A stretch of DNA of 64,000 nt from NCBI RefSeq assembly GCF_017744695.1, contig NZ_JAGIAS010000003.1, positions 682,001-746,000 of the forward strand, read 5' to 3'. The translations under genes and the position numbers were made by a program. Below the pieces are notes generated by a model. It was not told the origin of the DNA and searched no databases. It saw only the letters and a list, made by a program, of their open reading frames with translations. The stretch comes from Dyadobacter sp. GTDB taxonomy: Bacteria; Bacteroidota; Bacteroidia; Cytophagales; Spirosomataceae. Within the stretch, counting starts at the first letter, position 1. Each line of letters begins with the position of its first letter. Below are positions 32,462-40,927 of this stretch, piece by piece.

Positions 32462-34771
32462 CTATCTTCTGAGAATTTTAACTGTATAGCGGTCGTTGGC
32501 CGTAGTCACCCGGAGAAAGTAAATTCCCGGCTGATTATTCAGTTTCACAACTCTCCTTTCGTTGGCTACCGCTTTGCCAATATGCTGTTGGCCAATCACC
32601 TGGCCTTTGCTATTCGCGAGATCCAGTCGCACAGCTTTACCTGCCGCTCCCTGAATTTCGATTACCACGTCGTCGCTGCTGCTCGGATTACCCATGACAA
32701 CGGCTTTCAACAGAACAGAAGCTCCTTCTGCTTCCGGAGCGGCTTGCCGCCATGTTTTGCTTCCGCAATAGGCCCTGAAATCAAACTTCATGGTCACTTC
32801 CGACGACGGATCGCCCACGTACCTTGCTTTCAGCCAAAGTACGCCGCTGCTGTTGTTATCCTTAAACAATTCCGGTTCGACCATCCGGCTGACAGAAGTA
32901 CCCCATCCGCCATTCACCACGCCCGCCGCCGAATACTCGACGGTATTACCTGGTACACCGCCCGTATGGCCAAACATGAAGCCACCGGTGAGGCAATCGA
33001 AATGCTCGATCGTCACAGCCAGGGGTTCCGCGCCGCCTGGCTGCGGCCCTTCATAGCTTGGGCCGCGGAATCCGGGCCAGGGATTTTGCAGGTAAGGGAA
33101 GTTCCATTTCAGCGTCGTGTCGTTTTTCGTCACACCCGCATTGAACGACAGTACATTGACAAGGTTCGGCGTAACGGGACTGGTAGATGTTCCCGGCACG
33201 AAATCGTCGTACCACAAGCCCACGGCAGCCAATACCACCCCGCCAACCGCCTGCAATTCGATGGTTGTTACATCGTCTTCCAGACGACGGCCGTTCGGGA
33301 AGCCATCCATATTCGGGATCCATTGCAAATCCTTGTTGCCATTGTAAGCCGGATCAGTGAGACCAAGCGCCGCTGCCTGAACAAGCCCTAACGAACTGAA
33401 TTTAGGATCGTTGCGGGGCGTTGCCGGAACCGCCATATTCAACCGGAGCCAGTCACCAAAAGTTGGCAGGAAGTTGTGTATAAATGGCTTACCTGCTGCG
33501 AGGGGGTTGCCACCTTTTCCTGTGGCCAGCTGGTACGGAGGCAAATTGGGCACACCGGTGTAGAAAATAGGCAATATATCCACAGCGCGCGGACTGGTAG
33601 CATCCGGGAGCAACACACTTCCGAATGCGGCTTCGGACAAAGCGGTACCATCGAGTGCCGCGTTGCCTTTCAGACCATAAAGGCCCATTTTACCATTGCG
33701 AAAATCAAATGAACCGAGCGACTTGCTCTGAATGCGCAAGGCAGCCAGGCCAGGCACCGCGGCACCAAACTGGGAGTCGTCCATATACAATGCCAGCTCC
33801 GGATTGGTGAAGTATTTGGCAAACTGCAAGTCATTGGCGGGTGATGTCGCATTCCATTTGTCTTTCATACCTACCGGGATCACGGCTTCGTTGGTCAGCG
33901 GCATACCCAGGCGCGAAACCTGCACCCAATCGCCGTCGTGACCTACGTCGCCACCATTGTAGAGCGTCGTGATCTTCCTGCGGCTCGATGAAGCATACAC
34001 GCCAATCACATAGTCGGGATCGAGGATATTGCTGGCTTCGGCTACGGTCTTGTGGCTTTTTTGCAATGTAGCAACCGGCACCTCGATCACGATCGAATGG
34101 CAGTTGAATTTGGCCACCCCATCACGCGCGCCCGATTTCCGGACGTTACCGAGGTCGAAAATACCGCCCAGATCAACGAAGAAGGGGTCGTCTACCGGCC
34201 CGGCAAAGATTTTCTCGCCGGTGCTGGCCGTCATAATCGCTTTGTCCACCAATGCATTGTACTCCGAACCCAAGCCCACAGGCGTGCTGTTGATCGAGCG
34301 CGGCCCGATGTTCGGCGGTGGAACGATGCCGTTCGACACGATGGTCGAGAAGCTATGGCCACCGTCGGTGCTCCGCTCGCAGGTGTAGGTCGTTTTGAGG
34401 TTTTCCTTGCCCAGGCGGATTAGAAAGAACGTGGACGGGTCCTCATTCATTTTCTTGAACGTGAAACGATAGATAATGTCCGCGCCGGGAGTTCCTGCAT
34501 TGTTATCGATATGGATTTCGTAACGGATATTTTCTCCGAACGAATACCAGTTGGGACCTCCGGCGGGGTGTTCGAAAGGAATGTAGTTGGCGACGAGCAC
34601 AATGTTTTCCTTGTTCACCGGGCTTTTGAATGCATACACATCGGTATTGTCGGCGAGCGGGTCCGTTGAAATCAGTGGCGCCTCACGGTGCGACGAGGCC
34701 ATTGTCCCCGGAGCACCTATACAAATGATCGCCAGTAGCCCGATCAGATAAAGAAGATTTTTCATATTCAT
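32462..34771 (-). CDS. DUF4331 protein with type IX secretion sorting tail
   Basis: 769 residues from ATG 34771 (an ATG two codons later at 34765 is equally possible); the signal peptide ends before ASSHREAPLISTDPLADNTDV, the hallmark of DUF4331 (function unknown). The DUF4331 core covers about 28-560. A Gly-rich link and a beta-sandwich follow, and the last 80 residues (SKGQVIGQQHIGKAVANERR ... GIYFLRVTTANDRYTVKIL) match a type A T9SS C-terminal domain, so the protein is probably exported through the type IX system and surface-attached. Tandem paralogue of 34791-36548, from which it differs by this roughly 180-residue tail. Confidence 0.87.
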   Translation of the reverse strand: MNMKNLLYLIGLLAIICIGAPGTMASSHREAPLISTDPLADNTDVYAFKSPVNKENIVLVANYIPFEHPAGGPNWYSFGENIRYEIHIDNNAGTPGADIIYRFTFKKMNEDPSTFFLIRLGKENLKTTYTCERSTDGGHSFSTIVSNGIVPPPNIGPRSINSTPVGLGSEYNALVDKAIMTASTGEKIFAGPVDDPFFVDLGGIFDLGNVRKSGARDGVAKFNCHSIVIEVPVATLQKSHKTVAEASNILDPDYVIGVYASSSRRKITTLYNGGDVGHDGDWVQVSRLGMPLTNEAVIPVGMKDKWNATSPANDLQFAKYFTNPELALYMDDSQFGAAVPGLAALRIQSKSLGSFDFRNGKMGLYGLKGNAALDGTALSEAAFGSVLLPDATSPRAVDILPIFYTGVPNLPPYQLATGKGGNPLAAGKPFIHNFLPTFGDWLRLNMAVPATPRNDPKFSSLGLVQAAALGLTDPAYNGNKDLQWIPNMDGFPNGRRLEDDVTTIELQAVGGVVLAAVGLWYDDFVPGTSTSPVTPNLVNVLSFNAGVTKNDTTLKWNFPYLQNPWPGFRGPSYEGPQPGGAEPLAVTIEHFDCLTGGFMFGHTGGVPGNTVEYSAAGVVNGGWGTSVSRMVEPELFKDNNSSGVLWLKARYVGDPSSEVTMKFDFRAYCGSKTWRQAAPEAEGASVLLKAVVMGNPSSSDDVVIEIQGAAGKAVRLDLANSKGQVIGQQHIGKAVANERRVVKLNNQPGIYFLRVTTANDRYTVKILRR

Positions 34772-34790
34772 TCTTGCTAAAAGTGTGGGA

Positions 34791-36548
34791 TCAGAAACGG
34801 GCTTTTTCGGGATAGTCATAGCCTCTCCATGGATTTGCCAGGTAGGGAAAAGTGCCTTTCAGCGCTGCGTCGTTTTTAGTAGGGCCGGCGGTGAAAGTGA
34901 GGACGTTAAGCAACTGCGGCGAAACCGGTGCCTGCGGGGTAGCGTCGTCATAGAACAACCCTACTGCGGCCAGTACCACGCCGGACACAGCTTGCAGTTC
35001 GATGGTCGTCACGTCGTCTTCCAGCCGGCGTCCATTCGGGAAGCCGTCCATGTTAGGTATCCATTGCAGATTGGTATTGGCATTGTAGGCTGGATCGGTA
35101 ATACCCAGCACCGCTGCCTGCACCAGGCCCAAATGACTGAATTTCGGATCGTCCCTTGGCGTTGCGGGTACGGCCATATTCAGGCGAAGCATATCCCCGA
35201 GTGTGGGCAGGAAGTTGTGGATAAATGGTTTTCCTTTGGCCAGCGGGTTGTTGTTCTTGCCTGTGGCGAGCTGGTAAGGGGCCAGATTCGGCACACCGGT
35301 GTAAAAGATAGGCAGCAAATCCACCGCTCTCGGGCTGGCATTGTCGGGCAACAGCAGCGTACCGAATACCGCGTCGTCCAGCGCAGTACCGGCCAATGCC
35401 GCAGTACCCTTCAAACCATACAAACCTGATTTGCCATTACGAAAATCAAATGCACCCAGCGCATTAGCCTGAATACGCAGTGCGCTCAATGAAGGTACCG
35501 CCGTTCCGAATTGCGAATCATCCATATACAGTGCCAGTTCCGGATTGGTGAAGTATTTGGCAAATTGCAGGTCATGGCCCGCATACGGTGTAACCGCATT
35601 CCATTTGTCCTTCATGCCCAGCGGGATCACCGCCTCGTTGGTCAGCGGCATGCCCAGGCGCGACACCTGCACGTACTGGCCGTCATAGCCGACATCGCCG
35701 CCGTTGTAAAGGGTTTTGATCATCTGGCGGCTTGCCGACGCCCAAACGCCGATCACGTAGTCAGGATCGAGGATATTCGCCGCCTGTGCCACGTTTTTAC
35801 CATCCTTTTGCAGCAGGTTTACCGGGATTTTCAAAGCGATGGTATGCACATTGAAGCGCGCCAGACCGTCCTTGGGCGCGTTGGTAGCATTACCTTCCGG
35901 CCGGAAATTACCAGCATCGAATGCACCTGCGAGGTCTACGAAAAACGGATCGTCGACCGGACCGCAGAACACCTTCTCGCCGCTCGAAGCCGTTGCAATG
36001 GCTTTTTCAACGAGCGAATTGTAGTCCGGTGCTTCCAGGCCAACCGTTTTTCCTTCGATAGACCGCGGCCCGATGTTGTTCGGTGGCACCACGCCGTTGG
36101 CGATGATTGTCGTGAAAGTCATACCGCCGTCGGTACTCTTCTCACATTTGTAAGTGGTTTTAAGGTTTTGCTTGCCCAACCTGATATTGAAAAATGTGGT
36201 CGGGTCCTCATTGGTACTTGAAAAAGTAAACCGATACGTGATATCGTCGCCGGGCGTTCCGGCCTGGTTTTTGATATGAATTTCATAACGTACATTCGGC
36301 CCGAAATTGAAATAGTTTGGGCCACCCTCAGGCGATTCGAACGGGATGTAGTTGGCGATGATCGTAATGGAGTTGGGATCATCGGGGCTTTTAAAAGCAT
36401 ACAAATCCGTATTATCGGCGAGCGGATCATTGGAAATCAGCGGCGCTTCGCGGTGGCTCGAAGCCAGACTGCTCAGCGCACAAGGCAGCAACAACAGGCA
36501 CAGAAGAATGCTCCTGAACCTGCAAGGATCCAACATAGAAACTTGCAT
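34791..36548 (-). CDS. DUF4331 protein without sorting tail
   Basis: 585 residues from ATG 36548 (or 573 from 36536). Signal peptide (FRSILLCLLLLPCALSSLA) then SSHREAPLISNDPLADNTDLYAFKSP, nearly identical to the neighbour's domain start. The match continues with the same motif order (NIGPRSIEG, DPFFVDLAG, NILDPDYVIGVWASASRQ, NEAVIPLGMKDKWN, IPNMDGFPNGRRLEDDVT) up to LANPWRGYDYPEKARF, where it stops just as the paralogue goes on into the T9SS region. Twenty bases separate the two genes. First gene of the cluster; the 580-base gap upstream probably holds its promoter. Confidence 0.87.
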   Translation of the reverse strand: MQVSMLDPCRFRSILLCLLLLPCALSSLASSHREAPLISNDPLADNTDLYAFKSPDDPNSITIIANYIPFESPEGGPNYFNFGPNVRYEIHIKNQAGTPGDDITYRFTFSSTNEDPTTFFNIRLGKQNLKTTYKCEKSTDGGMTFTTIIANGVVPPNNIGPRSIEGKTVGLEAPDYNSLVEKAIATASSGEKVFCGPVDDPFFVDLAGAFDAGNFRPEGNATNAPKDGLARFNVHTIALKIPVNLLQKDGKNVAQAANILDPDYVIGVWASASRQMIKTLYNGGDVGYDGQYVQVSRLGMPLTNEAVIPLGMKDKWNAVTPYAGHDLQFAKYFTNPELALYMDDSQFGTAVPSLSALRIQANALGAFDFRNGKSGLYGLKGTAALAGTALDDAVFGTLLLPDNASPRAVDLLPIFYTGVPNLAPYQLATGKNNNPLAKGKPFIHNFLPTLGDMLRLNMAVPATPRDDPKFSHLGLVQAAVLGITDPAYNANTNLQWIPNMDGFPNGRRLEDDVTTIELQAVSGVVLAAVGLFYDDATPQAPVSPQLLNVLTFTAGPTKNDAALKGTFPYLANPWRGYDYPEKARF

Positions 36549-37128
36549 GAGGTAAAAGTTTAAATACGGAAACGGGAATAAATGTGATCTGAAAGCGCAA
36601 AGACATCGATGCAAATCCCGACCCTGCCCACAGGGCCGAAATCCCGGAAAAAAAACGAGCCTCTGCCGAAAGAAAACCGGCAGATTACAAGTAACTATTA
36701 ACGAAGGGCAATTGAGGTGTTAACAACCATTCGGGCTTATATACGCCATCAATGTGTCGCCCGGATGTACGAAAGGCAAAAAAACTTGTAGTCGCCAAGA
36801 GGCAGTACGTATAATTATGTAAATATTAAATTAAATAAATCAAATTAAAAAGATTCGGGCACGCCGGAGTAACCAGGGTAAAACTATTGCTACAACAGGG
36901 CAACAGCTTGTGCAATAGCACATTTTGCCGTTATTTTAACACAGGGTTACTTCGAAAGCATTTTGTAAAAGATAATTCGACAATTTCCATAAATCTGACA
37001 TTGCAATTAATTCGTATATTATCCTATTATTTGTATCCCGGCCGTGCATTTCGTTACGGCGGCTTCCAAACATAACCCACTTTATCATCACTTTTAAGAC
37101 GGGCAAAGGCTGACTACTTATACCAAAG
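36549..37128. other. 580-base non-coding gap with divergent promoters expected
   Basis: Separates the start of the DUF4331 cluster (minus) from the LytTR regulator (plus). The half nearer the regulator is AT-rich (stretches around 36815-36850). A small stem CTGCCG/CGGCAG lies near 36665-36687. No convincing ORF, tRNA or known RNA motif is seen. Confidence 0.5.
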
Positions 37129-37863
37129 ATGAATATTCTAATCGTTGAGGACGACTTTATCATTGCGAAACATCTCCAATTTTTGCTCAATGGTTTCGGT
37201 TACGACGCAAACGATATCGCGACCGACTATACGACTGCCACTGAAATTCTCCACAGCAAGGTTTTCCACCTCGCCGTGCTGGATATTAACCTGAATGGCT
37301 ACCAAACCGGAATAGACCTGGCGCATTACATCCGGGAAAATTTCAAGATCCCTTTTCTCTTTTTGTCGGCCCATGAGGATATTGCAGTGGTGAATGCGGC
37401 ATTGCAGGCTGCGCCCCATGCATTTTTACAAAAACCTTTTCAGAAAATTACCGTCTACACGGCTGTTAAGCTTGCACTGAAGAACTATCGCCTGGCGGCA
37501 CTGGCGGGTGAAACTACTTCGGAGGAGAAAGAGGATACGACGGTGATCAAAGACGCGCTGTTCATCAAGGAAAAACATATGTTTACCAAGATCATGCTGA
37601 CGGATATCCTATACATCCGGAGCGACGACAACTACCTTGAGCTGCACACTACCAAGAAGAAATATACGATCCGTGAGACGCTGAAAAACATGCTTCAGCA
37701 ACTTCCTACCAACTATTTTTTCAGGGTACATAAGTCGTTCATCATCAACCTGAACGCCATTACAGCTATCGATTACGTGCACGTGATGATCAACGACATT
37801 GAGATCCCGATCACGAACGATAACCGGACTGAACTGCTGAGCCGCATCAGAACTTTCTCCTGA
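37129..37863 (+). CDS. LytTR-type response regulator
   Basis: 244 residues. The receiver domain (1-120) has acidic pocket EDD at 7-9, phosphoacceptor D52 (AVLDINLNG) and lysine in QKPFQK near 105; the C-terminal LytTR DNA-binding domain (about 140-244) has the typical FIKEKHMFTKIMLTDILYIRSDDNYLELHT opening and FFRVHKSFIINLNAI. LytTR regulators in Bacteroidota usually pair with a HisKA_7TM or 5TM-LYT kinase, but no kinase gene is adjacent, so it is an orphan here. Divergent from the DUF4331 cluster, which makes that cluster a possible target by position only. Confidence 0.93.
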   Translation: MNILIVEDDFIIAKHLQFLLNGFGYDANDIATDYTTATEILHSKVFHLAVLDINLNGYQTGIDLAHYIRENFKIPFLFLSAHEDIAVVNAALQAAPHAFLQKPFQKITVYTAVKLALKNYRLAALAGETTSEEKEDTTVIKDALFIKEKHMFTKIMLTDILYIRSDDNYLELHTTKKKYTIRETLKNMLQQLPTNYFFRVHKSFIINLNAITAIDYVHVMINDIEIPITNDNRTELLSRIRTFS

Positions 37864-38361
37864 TAAATAGTACAAACCGTAGAAAAAATGGTTACTTACG
37901 GTTTCCCCGGCTTCACCCCATAAAAGCTATACTTCACCACTTTGATTTGTTGAGGAGTTAAGTGCGAATTAATTTTATAGCACGTAAACACCCTCTTCTA
38001 TTATTACATATATACTTTACCCCGACAGAAGGCCTGGGCTTCAATAAATTTTAAAATTTTTCTGAGGTCCAGGCATCTGTTTCACTCCAAAAAACGTAAT
38101 TACGGTCGATTGAGCATATTTGGCATGATACTGAGCATTATGCACACATTTGTTTCTCAAACGCACACCATATTTACCATACCAAACCTAAACTAAATCG
38201 CTATCAGTTTTAATTAAATATCGTTGAGAATAATTGAACATCCCCGGGGGCTTCCTCTGGGATGTTTTGTTTCTGTAAGCCATTGATTTTCAGCCAATCG
38301 ACAGACATTGTAGAGTATGGTCAGGGGGTAGTCAGGTGTTGTCAAGTGTGGTCGGGATTTG
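37864..38361. other. 498-base gap with a terminator and word array
   Basis: No believable ORF. It contains an AT-rich stretch, an imperfect stem GGCCTGGGCTTC/GAGGTCCAGGC near 38031-38086, a strong terminator at 38237-38272 and the GTCAGG array at 38319-38377. The terminator sits about 370 bases after the regulator stop, so either a long 3' UTR or a small RNA ends here. Confidence 0.5.
38237..38272 (+). terminator. Intrinsic terminator in a gene-free gap
   Basis: AACATCCC (38237-38244) and GGGATGTT (38259-38266) form a perfect eight-base stem with a 14-base loop, followed by TTGTTT. Oriented for plus-strand transcription. Confidence 0.7.
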
Positions 38362-38377
38362 TCAGGGGTAGATCAGG
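38319..38377. repeat. GTCAGG word array spanning a stop codon
   Basis: Six imperfect copies of GGTCAGG (GGTCAGGG, AGTCAGG, TGTCAAG, GGTCGGG, TGTCAGGG, GATCAGG) with spacing of 9-13 bases. On the coding strand of the NamZ-like gene these are CCTGAC words, one including its TGA stop (38364-38362). Same word as at 20306-20332. Confidence 0.7.
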
Positions 38378-39624
38378 TATTTCTTCCGCATTTCTTTGAA
38401 TTGTCCCAGCCCAGGTTCCCAGCTTTTGCGGACCTCTTCTTCCGACGCTCCGGCGATAATCTGTTTTTTGAGGTTTTCAGTCCCTGCCAACTTGTCAAAG
38501 TTGCCCATTTGCTTGCTTTGGCTCATGTCGAAGAACTTCTCTTTCTCAGGATAGGCTTTATAGAGTTCGATGAGCCATTTCAGATGGAGCTTGCCACTTT
38601 TGCGGATATCTTTCAAGTCGTATTTTCGTAAATCGAGGCCATAGCACTCCTTATCCTGGTGCAGCGGCGTTTCACTCATCCCTTTGATGCTATGCGGGGT
38701 AAAAGTAAAGTCATATTTACCTTTCAGCAGCGGTGCTCCCAATACCGTAAAGGGCATATAGGTCCCCCGTCCCTGGCTCAGAATAGTGCCTTCGAACATA
38801 CAGATATGCGGGTACAGCATTACCGATTGCTGCGTATTGAGGTTGGGGGATGGCATTACGGGTAGCACGTAAGGCGTATCATGCGTGTAGTTGGCGACTT
38901 TGATGATCTTCAACTTACACTGCATTTTGTCGGGGAGCCAGCCTTCTCCATTGATCATTTGTGCGAATTCGGCAATGGTGAGGCCATGCGAAATAGGAAT
39001 TTTATACATCCCGATCCCCGAATGCAGGTGATCTTCCAGAATGGGCCCATCGACCAGGAAGCCATTCGGATTAGGTCTGTCGAGAATGAGCATTTCCTTG
39101 TTATTCTCCGCACACGCTTCCATCACGTGCCCGAGCGTGTTGATATACGTGTAAAAGCGCGCGCCCACGTCCTGGATGTCAAAGATCATCAGGTCGATGG
39201 CCGCCATCTGCTCTTTGGTGGGCTTTTTGAGCTTACCATAAAGTGAGATCGCCGGGATGCCGGTCTTGGGATCCACGCTGTCGTTCACTTTATCGCCGTT
39301 ACTGGCTGTGCCGCGGAAACCATGCTCCGGGCCGAAAATGGTGACGATGTTCACGCCCAATGCCACCAGACTGTCGACGATTGGCTTTGTGCCTATAATG
39401 GATGTCTGGTTTACAACGATTCCGATTTTTTTGCCTTTCAGATAATCGACATATTGAGAAATCTGATCGGCACCGGTGGTTGGGCCTTTGGCTCTGGTTA
39501 GATCTTCGGGTGCTGCGGAAAGTGAATCGGCCAAGGCCGGTCCCTTCTGGGATGTGGAATTTACGCAGTTGCTGTTCGCTGCTAATGCGGCTGTAAGGCC
39601 TACGGCCAGGGCTAATGTTTTCAT
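38362..39624 (-). CDS. namZ: NamZ-type exo-beta-N-acetylmuramidase (DUF1343, GH171)
   Basis: 420 residues with an N-terminal signal (MKTLALAVGLTAALAANSNC; possible lipidation at Cys20), so envelope-located. NamZ enzymes release MurNAc from peptidoglycan fragments. The hallmark blocks are present: IGIVVNQTS (about 70-78), FGPEHGFRG (about 99-107, containing the proposed catalytic Glu), IFDIQDVGARFYTYI (about 148-162), MPSPNLNT and FEGTILSQGRGT. Monocistronic by context; promoter region 39625-39736 also holds a palindrome. Indicates recovery of cell-wall sugars. Confidence 0.9.
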   Translation of the reverse strand: MKTLALAVGLTAALAANSNCVNSTSQKGPALADSLSAAPEDLTRAKGPTTGADQISQYVDYLKGKKIGIVVNQTSIIGTKPIVDSLVALGVNIVTIFGPEHGFRGTASNGDKVNDSVDPKTGIPAISLYGKLKKPTKEQMAAIDLMIFDIQDVGARFYTYINTLGHVMEACAENNKEMLILDRPNPNGFLVDGPILEDHLHSGIGMYKIPISHGLTIAEFAQMINGEGWLPDKMQCKLKIIKVANYTHDTPYVLPVMPSPNLNTQQSVMLYPHICMFEGTILSQGRGTYMPFTVLGAPLLKGKYDFTFTPHSIKGMSETPLHQDKECYGLDLRKYDLKDIRKSGKLHLKWLIELYKAYPEKEKFFDMSQSKQMGNFDKLAGTENLKKQIIAGASEEEVRKSWEPGLGQFKEMRKKYLIYP

Positions 39625-39660
39625 GGGGTCAGATTTAGGAGTAGCAAATTAGGGTTTTTA

Positions 39661-39731
39661 ATGCCACGAAGACACGAACAACACGAATTTCGTGTATTAT
39701 TCGTGCCTTCGGTCGGCCGTAGACGTGGCGT
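39661..39731. repeat. CACGAAGACACGAA palindrome
   Basis: Left side ATGCCACG and CGAAGACACGAACAACACGAA, right side TTCGTGTATTATTCGTGCC and CGTGGCGT, forming an imperfect long stem in the 112-base gap between two same-strand genes. Also usable as a terminator-like barrier, though no T run follows. Confidence 0.7.
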
Positions 39732-39736
39732 TAAAA

Positions 39737-40789
39737 CTAAAACAGCTTCATCTGCCCTGCCCGCATAAACTGAGAAGTATCCAATGGGGGCAATTCACGC
39801 CCTGCAAGATATTTCCGGCAAGAATGTTCATGCAACTGCCGGATGTGCTCCGCGAAACTACCCTCTCCCACCATTCGGATCCCAAAACGGGAATCGTTCA
39901 CAACGCCTCCGTGGCATTCCTTGATCTGGCTCAAAACCTTCGCCGCCCGGTCGGGGAAGTGGTGGTGGATCCATTCGTCGAACAATGTAGCGATCGCGCC
40001 ATTCAGCCGCACTACTGTGTAATGCGACCATAATGCACCATTTTCGGCAATCGCCTGGATGAGCGCAGGTATTTCCTGGTCGTTCAAACCGGGAATGATT
40101 GGCGCTGTCATGACACCCATCGGAATACCCGCGTCACTTAATGTTTTCAGCACCTGCAAACGTCGTTTGCCCGTAACCGTGCGTGGTTCCAATGCGCTGC
40201 GCAGTTCCTCATTGAGCGAAGTAATTGAAAGCGCGGCATGCACGAGGTTCAGTTTAGCCATTTTTTCCAACACATCGATATCACGGAGAATCAACGCATT
40301 TTTGGTGAGAATGCTGACCGGATTACGGTACCGCAGGCATATTTCCAACAACTGCCGGGTAATCCGGTACTTCTTTTCTCCCGGCTGGTAGCAATCGGTA
40401 TTCCCTGAAATATGAATATTATGCGGTACCCACTTTTTGGAATTAAAGAGCTTTTCCAGCAATTGCGGCGCATTCTTTTTGACCACAATTTTGGTTTCAA
40501 AATCGAGCCCCGCCGAAAAACCCCAGTATTCATGCGAATTACGGGCATAGCAGTAAATGCACCCGTGCTCGCAACCCCGGTAAGGGTTGATCGAATGAAA
40601 ATTGGGCAAATCAGGACTTTCCGAAACGCTCATGAGCGTCTTGGATTCCTCTTCGATAAATTGTGTTTTGGGATTTACCTCCTGATCTTCCCATTGCTGC
40701 CAGTCCTCGGAGGTGTACTCGATCTCGTGCTTGAAGAATTTGTTGGGCGTGTTGATAGCAGCCCCGCGCCCGCGTGCCCGGTTATCCAT
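39737..40789 (-). CDS. PA0069-family radical SAM protein
   Basis: 350 residues from ATG 40789 (MDNRARGRGAAINTPNKF, the usual start of this family); an extended frame to 40879 would translate a repeat. The radical SAM cluster motif CEHGCIYC lies at about 77-84 within NPYRGCEHGCIYCYARNSHEYWG, and ILTKNALILRDIDVLEKMA and RSALEPRTVTGKRRL follow as in the spore-photoproduct-lyase-like branch. The protein is cytoplasmic; the reaction of this widespread family is unknown. It lies between the M42 peptidase gene upstream and namZ further away on the other side. Confidence 0.9.
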   Translation of the reverse strand: MDNRARGRGAAINTPNKFFKHEIEYTSEDWQQWEDQEVNPKTQFIEEESKTLMSVSESPDLPNFHSINPYRGCEHGCIYCYARNSHEYWGFSAGLDFETKIVVKKNAPQLLEKLFNSKKWVPHNIHISGNTDCYQPGEKKYRITRQLLEICLRYRNPVSILTKNALILRDIDVLEKMAKLNLVHAALSITSLNEELRSALEPRTVTGKRRLQVLKTLSDAGIPMGVMTAPIIPGLNDQEIPALIQAIAENGALWSHYTVVRLNGAIATLFDEWIHHHFPDRAAKVLSQIKECHGGVVNDSRFGIRMVGEGSFAEHIRQLHEHSCRKYLAGRELPPLDTSQFMRAGQMKLF

Positions 40790-40851
40790 TGTTTTCCAGT
40801 AAGTTGATGAAGTTATGAAGTATGCTAACGAAAGGTGTGTGTGGTGTCGAA

Positions 40852-40919
40852 TGTCACGCTGAGCGCAGTCGAAGCGCATGCGTTGTCGCCGCGGTCCTTC
40901 GACTTCGCTCAGCCTGACA
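40852..40919. repeat. TGTCACGCTGAGCGCAGTCGAAG inverted-repeat element
   Basis: Left arm 40852-40874 starts TGTCACGCTGAGCGCAGTCG, right arm 40897-40919 ends TTCGCTCAGCCTGACA; 21 of 23 bases pair. The 22-base middle is GC-rich. This word is a well-known dispersed repeat of Bacteroidota and some other genomes. It lies in the gap upstream of the radical SAM gene. Confidence 0.85.
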
Positions 40920-40927
40920 TTGACATC

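Noticed and set aside
33051..33941. Several plus-strand open frames antisense to the DUF4331 gene
   Set aside because: They mirror the coding strand of a strong gene with GC-biased codon positions and have no domain similarity.
37864..38361. tRNA or known structured RNA
   Set aside because: No cloverleaf with TTCGA-type T-loop or CCA-adjacent stem could be laid out; only a terminator and a simple stem are seen.
40790..40879. Longer N-terminus of the radical SAM protein
   Set aside because: It would translate the dispersed inverted repeat; family proteins start at MDNRARGRG.
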